Shown: positions 15,503-24,155, counted from the stretch's first letter. The stretch is 64,000 nt of DNA from Chitinophagaceae bacterium LGM1 (GCA_018604165.1 CP075895.1:620001-684000), one strand, 5' to 3'. Notes: generated by a model from the letters alone, not told the origin. Made by a program: numbers and translations.

Positions 15503-16246
15503 ATGCGAAAGAAACAAATTTTACTGCTGGCACTTTCGGTAGGCTTACTGTCGTGCAATCAAAACAATGCAGAAAAAGAAACCGAACAGGCAAAGCCTGC
15601 TGAAGAACTGCCTGTCATCAGCCATGTGATGACGAAAGACGAGCAGCAAAAACTGACACCCGAGCAGGTACTACAGGAGTTTAAAGATGGCAATGCCCGC
15701 TTCAAACAAGGTAATATTACCCGTAGAGATCACAGCGAACAAGTGCGTAAAACGGCTACTGGTGGACAGTTTCCCAAAGCAGTGGTATTAAGCTGCCTTG
15801 ATAGCCGCGTACCTGTTGAGGATGTCTTCGACCAGGGTATAGGCGATATATTTGTGGGGCGTGTGGCGGGTAATTTTGTGAATGTAGATTTGCTGGGCAG
15901 TATGGAGTTTGCCTGCAAGGTGGCAGGTGCAAGGTTGGTATTGGTTATGGGGCATCAGCATTGCGGTGCGGTAAAGGGGGCAATAGATGATGTGAAGCTG
16001 GGTAACATTACAGCCATGCTCGAAAAAATAAAACCTGCCGTAGCCATGAGTCAAAACTTTGAGGGTGAGAAAACGACTAAAAACGAGGCGTTTGTAAAGT
16101 ACGTTGCCGAAAATAATGTGCGCAACACCCTCAAGCAGATACGTGAAAAAAGCCCGATACTGAAAGAGATGGAAGACAAAGGAGAGATAAAAATAGTAGG
16201 GGCATTCTACAGGCTGTCTGACGGTACGCTTGAGTTTGTGGAGTAA
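15503..16246 (+). CDS. Beta-class carbonic anhydrase, lipoprotein
   Basis: Interconverts CO2 and bicarbonate. The 247-residue protein starts with a lipoprotein signal peptide (LLSC, Cys18) and an acidic linker, so unlike cytoplasmic beta-CAs it should be anchored in the periplasm or outer membrane. The zinc ligands fit Cys98 and the HxxC pair His151/Cys154 (VLSCLDSR and GHQHCGA), with the Asp100-Arg102 dyad preserved. A terminator follows. A role in CO2/bicarbonate supply or pH control in the envelope is inferred from location. Confidence 0.93.
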   Translation: MRKKQILLLALSVGLLSCNQNNAEKETEQAKPAEELPVISHVMTKDEQQKLTPEQVLQEFKDGNARFKQGNITRRDHSEQVRKTATGGQFPKAVVLSCLDSRVPVEDVFDQGIGDIFVGRVAGNFVNVDLLGSMEFACKVAGARLVLVMGHQHCGAVKGAIDDVKLGNITAMLEKIKPAVAMSQNFEGEKTTKNEAFVKYVAENNVRNTLKQIREKSPILKEMEDKGEIKIVGAFYRLSDGTLEFVE

Positions 16247-16268
16247 AGATTGTTGATATGAATTGTTT

Positions 16269-16306
16269 AATCCGTTTGGGTGTAGCTGCCTGAACGGATT
16301 TTTTTA
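16269..16306 (+). terminator. Terminator after the carbonic anhydrase gene
   Basis: AATCCGTT (16269-16276) pairs with AACGGATT (16293-16300), followed by a T-tract. Confidence 0.8.
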
Positions 16307-16347
16307 TTGCAGTATAATTTAACAGCTTAGTAAACCCAGTACATTCC

Positions 16348-17997
16348 CTACTTAGCAAACTCAATATTCACCAATGTACCCCTGCCGGGTTGAGATTGTA
16401 TCTGCACATCGCCGTTCATCATATATACACGAGAAAAAATATTGCGCCAGCCAATGCCGCTACTGGTTTCTATATTGGCGGTATCAAAACCTACACCATT
16501 GTCTTTTATAGATAGATACACTTTCTCTGCATTATAGTCCAGCATCACCTCTACACGGTTGGCTTTGCTGTGTTTTATCATATTGTTCACCACCTCTTGC
16601 ACTATACGGTATATGGCTATTTCTACAGAGCTGTCAAGGCGTTCATCTCCTGCACTTACCAGCAAGTCTATATGCAGCAGTCCTGTATCATTAATCTTAG
16701 CAGCCAGTTCGTTTAGTGCAGGTTCTATGCCTTTCTGCATCAGGCTGGTAGGCATCAGGTTGTGAGATATGGTACGCACTTCTTTTACCGAATCGTCAAT
16801 CAGTTTCTTCGCATTATCTACCAGTTTGGCTTCGTCATCGTGGTAAGAGTCCATAGCAGATATATTCATCTTTGCTGCTGATAACATTTGCCCCAGGCTG
16901 TCGTGTAGTTCTCGCGCTATGCGCACCCTTTCTTTTTCTTCTGCTTCCATCACTGCTTTGAAGCGCAGCTTCTGTTGCAGGGCTATGCGCTCATCCATCT
17001 CTGCTTTTTTCTTCACCTTATAGCGGGTATATATCACCCAAAATGCAGCAATAAGTATCACTAAGCTTGCTATGGATGATACGAGTAGTACCTGTGTTTT
17101 ACGTTTTTCTTCTACATTCTTTTTTTGCAGCAGCAGGTTTTCCCGTTCTTTCTTTTCGGTTTCGTAGAGGGTTCGGTATTCGGCTGTTTTAACGGCGGTT
17201 TCGCTTCTGAAGATAGAGTCGTGCATGGTTTTCAAGCCCAGCATGGTTTCGTACGATAGCTTTGCCTCGCCACATTCGCTATATGCCCATGCCAGCATGT
17301 GTGTGGCATACATCAACCCCTCTGGCAGGTTTACCGCCTTGTACAACGATACAGCAGTTTGGTAATACCCGATAGCACGCCTGCAATCTCCCTCGCTGTT
17401 GTAATAGCTACCTAATTTTACATTGGCAAAAGCCATCTTGATGGTGTCGTTGGCTTTGACGGCATAGTCCAGTGCCATATCAAAACACTTCTTACCATTA
17501 ATCGTATCTTTAAAATGACGGTACCTCAACTCGCCCAATATGGCGTACAGGTAAGAACGCTCTGCATAATGGCTATCTGTTTTGTTCAGTAGTTGTTCTG
17601 CCTCTTTCAGGTAAAACAGTGATGAGTCGTCTTTAGATTTTTCAAAATAGATAGCCCCCATCTGCCTGTCGGCAATCCATACCAGTGAGTCAACACCACA
17701 ACCGATGGCTGTTTTTCTTGCCGATTGCATCCATTGCAGGCTGGTGTTTTTGTCTTGCAGAAAGTAATGTGCGCTTGCCATTTTCAGTTGTGCACGGCCC
17801 AGCATGTTGCAGTTATTGCTGCGCTCGGCATATTGCAGTGCTTCTGTTGCTGTCTTCAGGTAGGCTGCATAGTCGCCTTTTCTGAAAACGATATCCAATT
17901 GTTGTATATAGGCTTCGTACCTGTCTTGCGCATACAAGGCTACGTTACTGCCAAAGCAGAAAAGGATGGTAATGATATATACATACAGTTTGCGCAA
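16348..17997 (-). CDS. TPR-containing sensor histidine kinase (HisKA_3/NarL-type partner class)
   Basis: A 549-residue membrane kinase. Order: signal peptide (to about 23), periplasmic TPR array (about 25-275), coiled coil, one transmembrane helix (about 300-320), then a dimerisation/phosphoacceptor domain with RIARELHDSLGQ (His about 365) and an HATPase domain with EVVNNMIKHSKA, DNGVGFD and the G-box. The LHDSLGQ wording is that of kinases paired with LuxR/NarL-type regulators. No response regulator gene is adjacent, so it is an orphan here. The start seems to be TTG at 17997, since no ATG precedes the signal peptide. The input signal is unknown. Confidence 0.85.
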   Translation of the reverse strand: MRKLYVYIITILFCFGSNVALYAQDRYEAYIQQLDIVFRKGDYAAYLKTATEALQYAERSNNCNMLGRAQLKMASAHYFLQDKNTSLQWMQSARKTAIGCGVDSLVWIADRQMGAIYFEKSKDDSSLFYLKEAEQLLNKTDSHYAERSYLYAILGELRYRHFKDTINGKKCFDMALDYAVKANDTIKMAFANVKLGSYYNSEGDCRRAIGYYQTAVSLYKAVNLPEGLMYATHMLAWAYSECGEAKLSYETMLGLKTMHDSIFRSETAVKTAEYRTLYETEKKERENLLLQKKNVEEKRKTQVLLVSSIASLVILIAAFWVIYTRYKVKKKAEMDERIALQQKLRFKAVMEAEEKERVRIARELHDSLGQMLSAAKMNISAMDSYHDDEAKLVDNAKKLIDDSVKEVRTISHNLMPTSLMQKGIEPALNELAAKINDTGLLHIDLLVSAGDERLDSSVEIAIYRIVQEVVNNMIKHSKANRVEVMLDYNAEKVYLSIKDNGVGFDTANIETSSGIGWRNIFSRVYMMNGDVQIQSQPGRGTLVNIEFAK

Positions 17998-18060
17998 ATG
18001 CCCGAATTATCAGGCAATTTACCAAACTGTATGCGCTTACCAATACCGTGAAATGGGTAT

Positions 18061-18444
18061 TTATGCAAAAGCAGGTGTTGCACTTGCCTTAACCAGTTGC
18101 AACCTGCTCCTGAAATAATAAGAAACAGCCAGAAGTAGCAAAAAGAATAAGGGAGCTATAAATGGTGTATTAGTAGCAATATGCGCCCATACGGCTCCTA
18201 TTAGTGTAAAGGCAAAACCTGCATACGCCCACTCTTTCAGTTTGTTCCACCAAGGGTTGACCAATGCTAATGCACCTAATAGTTTTGATACACCTAGTAT
18301 ACTTACCATAAAAGCTGGCAGTCCTAATTGTGTCAGTCCTTTCATCAGTTCGGGGTTTTGTGTCAGGTACATAAAGCTGCTCATCAGAAAGCCAGCACTC
18401 AGCAAGCCAGTTGTTGCCCAATAAATAATTTTGTCGCGTTTCAT
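18061..18444 (-). CDS. DoxX-like membrane protein
   Basis: A 127-residue protein from the ATG at 18444, with four hydrophobic helices (about 7-25, 40-60, 70-92, 95-113) and the DoxX-type SKLLGALALV after helix two. DoxX-like proteins are small inner-membrane proteins, in some organisms tied to thiol or quinone stress. It is divergent from an HxlR-type regulator, an arrangement in which the regulator usually controls the membrane protein gene. An upstream in-frame ATG at 18468 is possible but adds a poorly conserved stretch. Confidence 0.75.
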   Translation of the reverse strand: MKRDKIIYWATTGLLSAGFLMSSFMYLTQNPELMKGLTQLGLPAFMVSILGVSKLLGALALVNPWWNKLKEWAYAGFAFTLIGAVWAHIATNTPFIAPLFFLLLLAVSYYFRSRLQLVKASATPAFA

Positions 18445-18475
18445 CAGTTGTTCGATTTTGTAATGCAAACTTCCG

Positions 18476-18525
18476 TATATTTGCTATACTTTATATACTA
18501 CTATACTATTGTATATCAGTATACT
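18476..18525. promoter_or_regulatory. Divergent promoter/operator with repeated TATACT
   Basis: Between the DoxX-like and HxlR genes lie four TATACT copies (18485, 18494, 18502, 18520), the last as the palindrome AGTATACT (18518-18525). A TATATTTG box (18476-18483) fits a TAnnTTTG -7 element. This is a credible binding region for the adjacent HxlR protein; the regulatory link is inferred. Confidence 0.5.
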
Positions 18526-18543
18526 ACAGGAAAGCAGGTATAT

Positions 18544-18924
18544 ATGGCAGCAAGTAAACAGAAAGACGATACATGCCCTACAGAGGGTAATCATACAGAG
18601 TGCGGTAAACGCATCATGGCCGTGCGCGATGCGTTGGATATCATCAGTGGTAAATGGAAACTACCCATCATACTGGCACTTACATTTGGCGACAAACGCT
18701 TTAAAGAAATGGAGCGAGATATACATGGCATCACCGCCAAGATGCTGTCTAAAGAACTGAAAGACCTGGAACTGAACGATTTGGTGAAGCGCACTGTGTA
18801 CGATACCATGCCCGTAACCGTAGAGTATTCGCTGACAGACTATGGCAGAACATTGAAGAAACTCATCATAGAACTGCATACATGGGGCGAGCAGCATCGC
18901 AAACGCATACTGGGCAGGAAGTAA
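18544..18924 (+). CDS. HxlR-family winged-helix transcriptional regulator
   Basis: A 126-residue regulator from the ATG at 18544; the frame is open further upstream, but that part lies in the promoter. The winged helix has the family hallmarks ISGKWKLPIILAL, RFKEMERDIHGITAKMLSKELKDLE and the wing VEYSLTDYG. Two N-terminal cysteines (TCPTEG and TECGKR) resemble the redox-sensing cysteine of HxlR members such as HypR/YodB. Expected to dimerise on the AT-rich repeats just upstream and control itself and the divergent DoxX-like gene, probably in response to electrophiles or oxidants (inference). Confidence 0.85.
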   Translation: MAASKQKDDTCPTEGNHTECGKRIMAVRDALDIISGKWKLPIILALTFGDKRFKEMERDIHGITAKMLSKELKDLELNDLVKRTVYDTMPVTVEYSLTDYGRTLKKLIIELHTWGEQHRKRILGRK

Positions 18925-18964
18925 TCGTTTTATTTTACCTCAATTATTTGCTATCTTTCAAGCT

Positions 18965-19618
18965 ATGCAATCCTCTTATGGCTGCCTGCTGATACATGGT
19001 TTGGGTGGTGGTGTACATGAAGTAGAACCATTGGTGCAGCCTTTGGAAGCAAAAGGCTATATAGTTGCTGCAACCAAACTAAAGGGGCATAGTGGTGATG
19101 TGAAAGACCTAAAGTCGAGCGACTATAAGCAATGGATTTTTTCTGCAGAAACAGCTTTGCTGAAATTGGTGCAGCAGTGCAAAAAAATTTTCATAGTAGG
19201 ACAAGGCATGGGTGGGCTGATAGCTATTGAGTTGGCTTCTCGTTATAGTATTGCAGCATTGGTTTGCATCAACACACCTGCATATAGCAGGTTTATCATC
19301 AGCAAAGTGCTTACAGGTGGTGGCAAACTACCCTGGGCTACTGTCAAAAACCTGCGCGCATTACAAGCAAAAGTAAAGCCACTGATGCCACGTATAAAAA
19401 TACCTGTAAAAATTGCCCAGTCGGAAGACGACAACACATCTCGCAAGGCGAGTGCGGTTTACTTAATGAAGCATATACATTCAGTGGTAAAGCAGCCATC
19501 TTATTATACAGGTGCGGGACATTCCATCATGCTCAGCAATCAGCAAGAGGCATTGGTGCAGGATGTAATTGGATTCTTCGATATGCTGGAGAAAGTAAAG
19601 ATGCCCACAGATTCTTAA
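18965..19618 (+). CDS. Alpha/beta-hydrolase fold protein lacking the nucleophile serine
   Basis: A 217-residue protein of the monoacylglycerol lipase/carboxylesterase (Est30-like) group: LLIHGLGGG forms the oxyanion loop, then LKGHSGD, the nucleophile-elbow strand KKIFIVGQGMGG, the acid region around Asp155/Asp156 (AQSEDDN) and the histidine His186 (GAGHSIML). In the elbow the expected serine is glycine (Gly81, codon GGC at 19205-19207): G-Q-G-M-G instead of G-x-S-x-G. A single A-to-G change from AGC would explain it. The rest is intact, so this is either a non-catalytic member, a recent inactivation, or a sequencing error. Confidence 0.8.
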   Translation: MQSSYGCLLIHGLGGGVHEVEPLVQPLEAKGYIVAATKLKGHSGDVKDLKSSDYKQWIFSAETALLKLVQQCKKIFIVGQGMGGLIAIELASRYSIAALVCINTPAYSRFIISKVLTGGGKLPWATVKNLRALQAKVKPLMPRIKIPVKIAQSEDDNTSRKASAVYLMKHIHSVVKQPSYYTGAGHSIMLSNQQEALVQDVIGFFDMLEKVKMPTDS

Positions 19619-19712
19619 AAAAACTTAAAAGCTATACAATTTAATAGTCCTTTCACATTGCATTAATGTGAATAACCTAAGTTTACAACCTCACTAAAAA
19701 ACAAGTACTATT

Positions 19713-20090
19713 ATGGACAACACAAATGCACTCAACTGGTTTGAGATACCCGCAACAGACATCAACCGCGCTAAGGATTTTTATGCCAAATCATTTGGTG
19801 TAGATATGGGCGAAACCATCGAAATGATGGGTATGCAAATGGCTTTCTTCCCTAGTGCAGAAGGTAAAGTATCGGGCGGACTGGTACAGAGCGATATGCA
19901 CAAACCATCTATGGATGGTTGTGTGGTGTACCTGAATGCCAATCCGTCTATGGAAACGGTTATTACCAACATTACGGCAGCAGGCGGCAATGTTATTATG
20001 CCTAAAACACACATCAGCGAAGATATAGGCTACATGGCTTTCTTTATAGACAGCGAGGGCAATAAAATGGCGCTACATTCTAATAGCTAA
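19713..20090 (+). CDS. VOC-family (glyoxalase/bleomycin resistance fold) protein
   Basis: A 125-residue protein with two beta-alpha-beta-beta-beta modules: WFEIPATDINRAKDFYAKSFG at the start and VVYLNANPSMETVITNITAAGG in the second half, ending AFFIDSEGNKMALHS. That is the YKR-type small VOC family often annotated as a glyoxalase-like enzyme. Metal-binding positions are only partly evident (the Glu in WFEIP and the late D-S-E-G-N). The substrate is unknown. It is separate from the preceding hydrolase gene by 94 bases and has no obvious operon partner. Confidence 0.85.
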   Translation: MDNTNALNWFEIPATDINRAKDFYAKSFGVDMGETIEMMGMQMAFFPSAEGKVSGGLVQSDMHKPSMDGCVVYLNANPSMETVITNITAAGGNVIMPKTHISEDIGYMAFFIDSEGNKMALHSNS

Positions 20091-20250
20091 TACCCCAACC
20101 CCTGAAGGGTTAAAGTAATGGGATACCTGTATAGGTGTCCTATTTTTTTGTATAAACTATTAGTTACATGCTACCTTTTAACTTGTCATTTGTCTATAAA
20201 AACCCTCAACCTGTGTATATTTACCTTTTGCTGTAATAAGGATATTGTAC

Positions 20251-20787
20251 ATGAAAAGAATAGTAACGCTCGTAAGTATTGTATTGGTAGTAAATGCCGC
20301 ATACGCTCAGGCAGATATACAAAAGCTACGCCCAACAGTAAAGGCTGCTGCTAAAAAAATGAACGATGCATTGGTAAAGAAAAACCTGCAAGAGTTTGTA
20401 AAAACAACACACCCACGTGTGTTGGCAAGCACACCGGGTGGAGCAGAAAAAATCATTAAAGACTTAGAATCACAATTGGCCGCTATTGAAAATGATGGCG
20501 CTAATATTGTTTCTGCATGGACGGGTGAAGCATCGCCCATTATAGATACGGCAGGCGAATACCAATGCACCATACCGCAATACATGAAGCGCAACCTAAA
20601 AGACCCTAAAGGTGTGCTGACGACACAAACAACACTGATTGCAACATCGCCCGACAAAGGAAAGACATGGTATTTTGTAGATGCTACAGACAAAACACTA
20701 ACGCAATGGAAAACAGTTTTTCCAACACTAAGCAGCAAATTGGTTATCAAGCCATCGCCTGAACCTAAGTTTGAAGCAAAGAAATAA
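20251..20787 (+). CDS. Secreted protein of unknown function
   Basis: 178 residues from the ATG at 20251, with a clean signal peptide (about 1-19, ending AYAQA). The mature part is about 160 residues of mixed alpha/beta character with ALVKKNLQEFVKTTHPRVL near the N-terminus and a later DKGKTWYFVDAT, a layout reminiscent of the NTF2-like cystatin-fold proteins that form small domains (inference). No catalytic motif seen. It converges on the oxidoreductase gene ending at 20789, one base beyond its stop. Confidence 0.65.
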   Translation: MKRIVTLVSIVLVVNAAYAQADIQKLRPTVKAAAKKMNDALVKKNLQEFVKTTHPRVLASTPGGAEKIIKDLESQLAAIENDGANIVSAWTGEASPIIDTAGEYQCTIPQYMKRNLKDPKGVLTTQTTLIATSPDKGKTWYFVDATDKTLTQWKTVFPTLSSKLVIKPSPEPKFEAKK

Positions 20788-20788
20788 T

Positions 20789-22498
20789 TTACATCGCAGT
20801 ACTGTTGGCTGATTTTTTTTGTGCAGGTGTAGGTGCTTGTTGCCAATTATTGGGGTAGGGTATAAACACTGTAGTGTTTTGCAATACTTCTAATGATATT
20901 TTATCATCCATATACCCTGCCAGTAGCTTAAATGCTTCAGGCTTTTCTTTTTGCAGTATGAGGAGCGATGCATTCGTGCCAGCTTTTACAGCTATGGGTA
21001 CACCACCACCAAGCTCTGCCCAATGCCCACCCAGTAGCAGGTTTTTTACTGGTGTTTGGTAGTGGGCTATCTTGTTTTGCATATTCTTCTTGCCTGGTTT
21101 CGCACCCATCATTGTGCCACCCCTATTGCCGGTGTATCGCCAGTGTGTAACTGGAGTGGCTACGTCATAAAACAATATGTGAGAGCGCAGCCCCGGTGCT
21201 ACCATATCTTCTACCCGCTGAATGATAATGTCTGCAATACCTGCTTTCAGGTTTTTGTATTCATCGCCGCGTGTGTAGTTGCCTTTATCGTCTTTACCCG
21301 TTTGCCACTCGTTACTGTAGTCCATAAATGCAGGCATAAAAAGCGTTAGCGTACCACATCCCGCTGGTGCCAATGATGCATCTCTGAGCGATGGTGCCAA
21401 TATGCTTATCTCGCTGGTATGCGGGTTGCCATCACACTGCTCACCGGTAGCGGCTGTTTCTGTAACAATATGTACCAACTCTTCATTAAAGCCCAGTTGA
21501 GATGGCGGACAGTCTAACGCGATGGATATAGTAACGGACGAACTGTATATATCCGCATCTTTCAGTTTGCCTTTCAACTTGGCAGGTATAGCATTGGCAG
21601 GTAGCATTTTTTCGTACAGCGTTTCTATATCGCAAGCCGCTACTACGTACTTGCTTTTTACGGTGTATTCGGTATTGAGGTGTGTAAACCGCACACCCGT
21701 TGCTACGCCGTTCTCAAGCAGTATGTCTTTTACTGGTGCTTTGTAAAAAATATCATTTTTATAATACTGTACTACATGCTCCAGCCATTCAGGTATCACC
21801 TGCCCACCACCTTTGGGCGGACTTTGAAAATCTCCATAGTATGCCCAACCAATGGGTACGAGACAGGATAGCAGTTCTGTTTCGCCCGTAAATATCTTGT
21901 GTATCTTTTCGTCTTTGAAAAATTTATTAAGTCCTTTCTTCAAACCTTTTTCACCAGTATAAGATATAAAGGGTATAAACGGCATGGCAAACTTCAGCAG
22001 CGGCAGTTTATTTTTCATCCGCTCTATCGCCGTCATGCTTTCTTCGGTACGAAATATTTTACTGAACTCGTTGAAAGATTTACCAAGCCTCTTGGCTGCT
22101 TTAAAAAAGCGTATCAGCCCATCCCGCTCATGTGGAAATTCGCTAATGAGTTGGTCGCGCAATTCATCGGGGTTATTGGTGAGCAGGTAATCAAAGCTCT
22201 CCCCTTTGTATCGCCTGATGCGGCGTTGTGGTACTGCATTGGGGTGGTCTGTACCTATCAGGTCGAATATCTTAGCAGCCATACCACCAGGCATACATTG
22301 GTTGAGCCAATGTATGGCCGTATCAAAACGAAAATCTTTTCTTCTGAAACCAGCCAGATAGCCCCCTGCATGTGGTTCTTTTTCCAGCACACATACACTA
22401 AAGCCTGCCTTGCTGAGTAAGGCAGCAGTAGTAAGCCCGCCAACACCCGCGCCTATCACTGCTACGTCGTAGTATGGTTTTATATCCGGCTTTTGCAT
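20789..22498 (-). CDS. FAD-dependent oxidoreductase, CrtI/retinol saturase-like
   Basis: A 569-residue flavoprotein. The N-terminal dinucleotide-binding fold is VAVIGAGVGGLTTAALLSKAG followed by an acidic LEKEPHAGGYLAGF, and the C-terminal FAD-contacting piece is LLLGGHWAELGGGVPIAVKAG. It resembles phytoene desaturase and all-trans-retinol 13,14-reductase-like enzymes that act on polyenes. No other carotenoid genes are in the window, so the substrate (carotenoid, retinoid or another lipid) is open. It is followed by a 70-base gap to ribE on the same strand; they could share a transcript. Confidence 0.82.
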   Translation of the reverse strand: MQKPDIKPYYDVAVIGAGVGGLTTAALLSKAGFSVCVLEKEPHAGGYLAGFRRKDFRFDTAIHWLNQCMPGGMAAKIFDLIGTDHPNAVPQRRIRRYKGESFDYLLTNNPDELRDQLISEFPHERDGLIRFFKAAKRLGKSFNEFSKIFRTEESMTAIERMKNKLPLLKFAMPFIPFISYTGEKGLKKGLNKFFKDEKIHKIFTGETELLSCLVPIGWAYYGDFQSPPKGGGQVIPEWLEHVVQYYKNDIFYKAPVKDILLENGVATGVRFTHLNTEYTVKSKYVVAACDIETLYEKMLPANAIPAKLKGKLKDADIYSSSVTISIALDCPPSQLGFNEELVHIVTETAATGEQCDGNPHTSEISILAPSLRDASLAPAGCGTLTLFMPAFMDYSNEWQTGKDDKGNYTRGDEYKNLKAGIADIIIQRVEDMVAPGLRSHILFYDVATPVTHWRYTGNRGGTMMGAKPGKKNMQNKIAHYQTPVKNLLLGGHWAELGGGVPIAVKAGTNASLLILQKEKPEAFKLLAGYMDDKISLEVLQNTTVFIPYPNNWQQAPTPAQKKSANSTAM

Positions 22499-22568
22499 GT
22501 AAGGGGTAAACGACTTTTATTTAGAAGCTTTTTAAAGATAATGCAAACGGACGAGTGTGAAAAAAACG

Positions 22569-23159
22569 CTACTTGTTTACTTCCTGCATACGCAACATGT
22601 ATTTGCCCAATACATCAAACTCTATATTGATAACAGTACCTGCTTCTATTTGTTGAAAATTGGTGTGGTTGTAAGTATAGGGTATGATGGTAACGGTCAG
22701 TTCATCTTTGCCGATATTAAAAGCAGTAAGGCTCACTCCATTCAGGCATACAGAGCCTTTCTCAATTACCAATGCTGCATATTTTTCAGGAAAGCGAAAG
22801 CGGTATAACCAACTACCTTCCAGCGTTTGTTTTTCTACACAGGTAGCTATGGCATCTACATGGCCTTGTACAAAATGTCCATCGAGCCTGTCGCCTGCTT
22901 TCATAGCACGTTCCAGGTTCAGCATAGTGCCTGCTTGCCATGTGCCGAGGTTTGTTTTACGCAGGGTTTCATCAACGGCTGTTACTTTATATTGGTTGCC
23001 ATCTATAGCTACTACCGTCAGGCATACACCATTGTGTGCTACAGACTGGTCTATTTTCAATTCGTGTGTTATGGGGCTATCTACCCATACATCTATATTA
23101 CTGCCCGATGGTGTGATGGAAACAACCTTACCAACTGCCTCAATAATACCTGTAAACAT
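22569..23159 (-). CDS. ribE: Riboflavin synthase, alpha subunit
   Basis: Dismutates two molecules of 6,7-dimethyl-8-ribityllumazine to riboflavin and a pyrimidinedione. The 196-residue chain consists of two similar lumazine-binding barrels: MFTGIIEAVGKV with SVAHNGVCLTVV in the first, and GHFVQGHVDAIATC with GSVCLNGVSLTAFNI in the second. A C-terminal trimerisation helix follows. Length is slightly below the usual 205-215. No FMN riboswitch is visible upstream. A lipoprotein gene lies 10 bases upstream on the same strand. Confidence 0.95.
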   Translation of the reverse strand: MFTGIIEAVGKVVSITPSGSNIDVWVDSPITHELKIDQSVAHNGVCLTVVAIDGNQYKVTAVDETLRKTNLGTWQAGTMLNLERAMKAGDRLDGHFVQGHVDAIATCVEKQTLEGSWLYRFRFPEKYAALVIEKGSVCLNGVSLTAFNIGKDELTVTIIPYTYNHTNFQQIEAGTVINIEFDVLGKYMLRMQEVNK

Positions 23160-23169
23160 GGGTGTAAAA

Positions 23170-23745
23170 CTACTTTTTTATAGCCACACCTTTGTGGTAG
23201 CTCAAGCCAGTATCGCTGGCTACGGTAAAGAAGATGCTGAGTTTGGTGTTGTCTGTTTGGCTCTTTTCTACATAACCGCTTACGGTATCTTTTTGCCTGC
23301 ACAGGTACTGCCCGCCTATTTTATTATCAAAGCCATTGAAACTGACAGTAGCAGAATCGAGGAATGCTTTGTAAAATCTGTCGGCACTCAGGCGCAGGGT
23401 TTCTGCACTGCAAAAACCTGTCATACCCAGTTTCACTTTCGAGCCATTGATAGAAAATACCTGTATCGGAAATACAAGTACGGTATCTTTTTTAAAGTCG
23501 GCATCCAGTATGCTATCTGTAAATACGTAGCTGCCACCCATTACATCTATGGGATAAAAGCATTTTGAATTATCGGGCTTGCCGGGGAAGTCCCAATTAT
23601 AATTAATAGCCTCAGGGTCATTACAATAAGGGCGGTTCAGCCTTTCGTCATCTACGTTAGCAACCGTATCTGGTTTTGTACATGATGCTATATAGGCTGT
23701 TATTGCAAACAGGGCTAAAAAACTATATATATAATACTTTCTCAA
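23170..23745 (-). CDS. Putative lipoprotein of unknown function
   Basis: A 191-residue lipoprotein: hydrophobic leader FLALFAITAYIASC with Cys at about residue 22, then an acidic, loop-rich mature region with NRPYCNDPEAINYNWDFPG and CFYPIDVMGGSY, which recalls short extracellular Bacteroidota lipoproteins with a disulphide. No enzymatic motif. The start is TTG at 23745; no ATG precedes the leader. It is 10 bases from ribE and probably co-transcribed with it, though no functional link is evident. Confidence 0.6.
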   Translation of the reverse strand: MRKYYIYSFLALFAITAYIASCTKPDTVANVDDERLNRPYCNDPEAINYNWDFPGKPDNSKCFYPIDVMGGSYVFTDSILDADFKKDTVLVFPIQVFSINGSKVKLGMTGFCSAETLRLSADRFYKAFLDSATVSFNGFDNKIGGQYLCRQKDTVSGYVEKSQTDNTKLSIFFTVASDTGLSYHKGVAIKK

Positions 23746-23814
23746 AATCTATATTCAAGTATAACGCTCTAAACAACCTAAAATTATCCGATTTGGGGCA
23801 AACTGCCTAAAAAC

Positions 23815-23845
23815 TTTGCTCAAATGTCAAAAAATACTACCTTTG
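23815..23845 (+). promoter_or_regulatory. Consensus Bacteroidota promoter for rpsU
   Basis: TTTG (23815-23818) and TACCTTTG (23838-23845) are separated by 19 bases, a textbook fit to the -33/-7 consensus (TTTG, 19-21 bases, TAnnTTTG). The transcript would start near 23850, about 28 bases before the rpsU ATG. Confidence 0.8.
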
Positions 23846-23877
23846 CCATCCCAAATGCTAAAAGGGGGTATAATTAT

Positions 23878-24072
23878 ATGTTGATAATAGACTCAAAAGA
23901 TTGCGAAAACATTGACAAAGCGCTGAAAAAGTACAAAAAGAAGTACGAAAAATCTCGTACTCTTAACCAACTGCGCGAGCGTCAGTCTTTCACAAAACCA
24001 TCGGTAAAACGCCGTACACAGGTTTTGAAAGCAATCTACCGCCAGCAAATGGCAGCAGGCAAACTGGACTAA
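23878..24072 (+). CDS. rpsU: 30S ribosomal protein S21
   Basis: A 64-residue basic ribosomal protein of the small subunit near the anti-Shine-Dalgarno region. It reads MLIIDSKDCENIDKALKKYKK and then RERQSFTKPSVKRR, the Bacteroidota S21 layout. I chose the ATG at 23878; the frame is open 18 codons upstream, but that part lies in the promoter/leader. It has its own strong promoter and a 15-bp-stem terminator. In Bacteroidota bS21 occupies the position that sequesters the 16S tail, linked to the rarity of Shine-Dalgarno sequences (established knowledge). Confidence 0.95.
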   Translation: MLIIDSKDCENIDKALKKYKKKYEKSRTLNQLRERQSFTKPSVKRRTQVLKAIYRQQMAAGKLD

Positions 24073-24112
24073 GCCATAACTTTTAACAAAGTTATCTGAC
24101 AATAGTATTGCA

Positions 24113-24153
24113 CCCGGTACTGTAAATGATTATATTTACAGTACCGGGTTTTT
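24113..24153 (+). terminator. Terminator after rpsU
   Basis: A perfect 15-bp stem (24113-24127 with 24134-24148, arm starting CCCGGTACTG) with a 6-base loop, followed by TTTTT. It ends three bases before the xer start. Confidence 0.95.
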
Positions 24154-24155
24154 CT

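Noticed and set aside
22500-23200. FMN riboswitch upstream of ribE
   Set aside because: The ribE start is preceded by a lipoprotein gene 10 bases away; there is no room and no recognisable riboswitch core.
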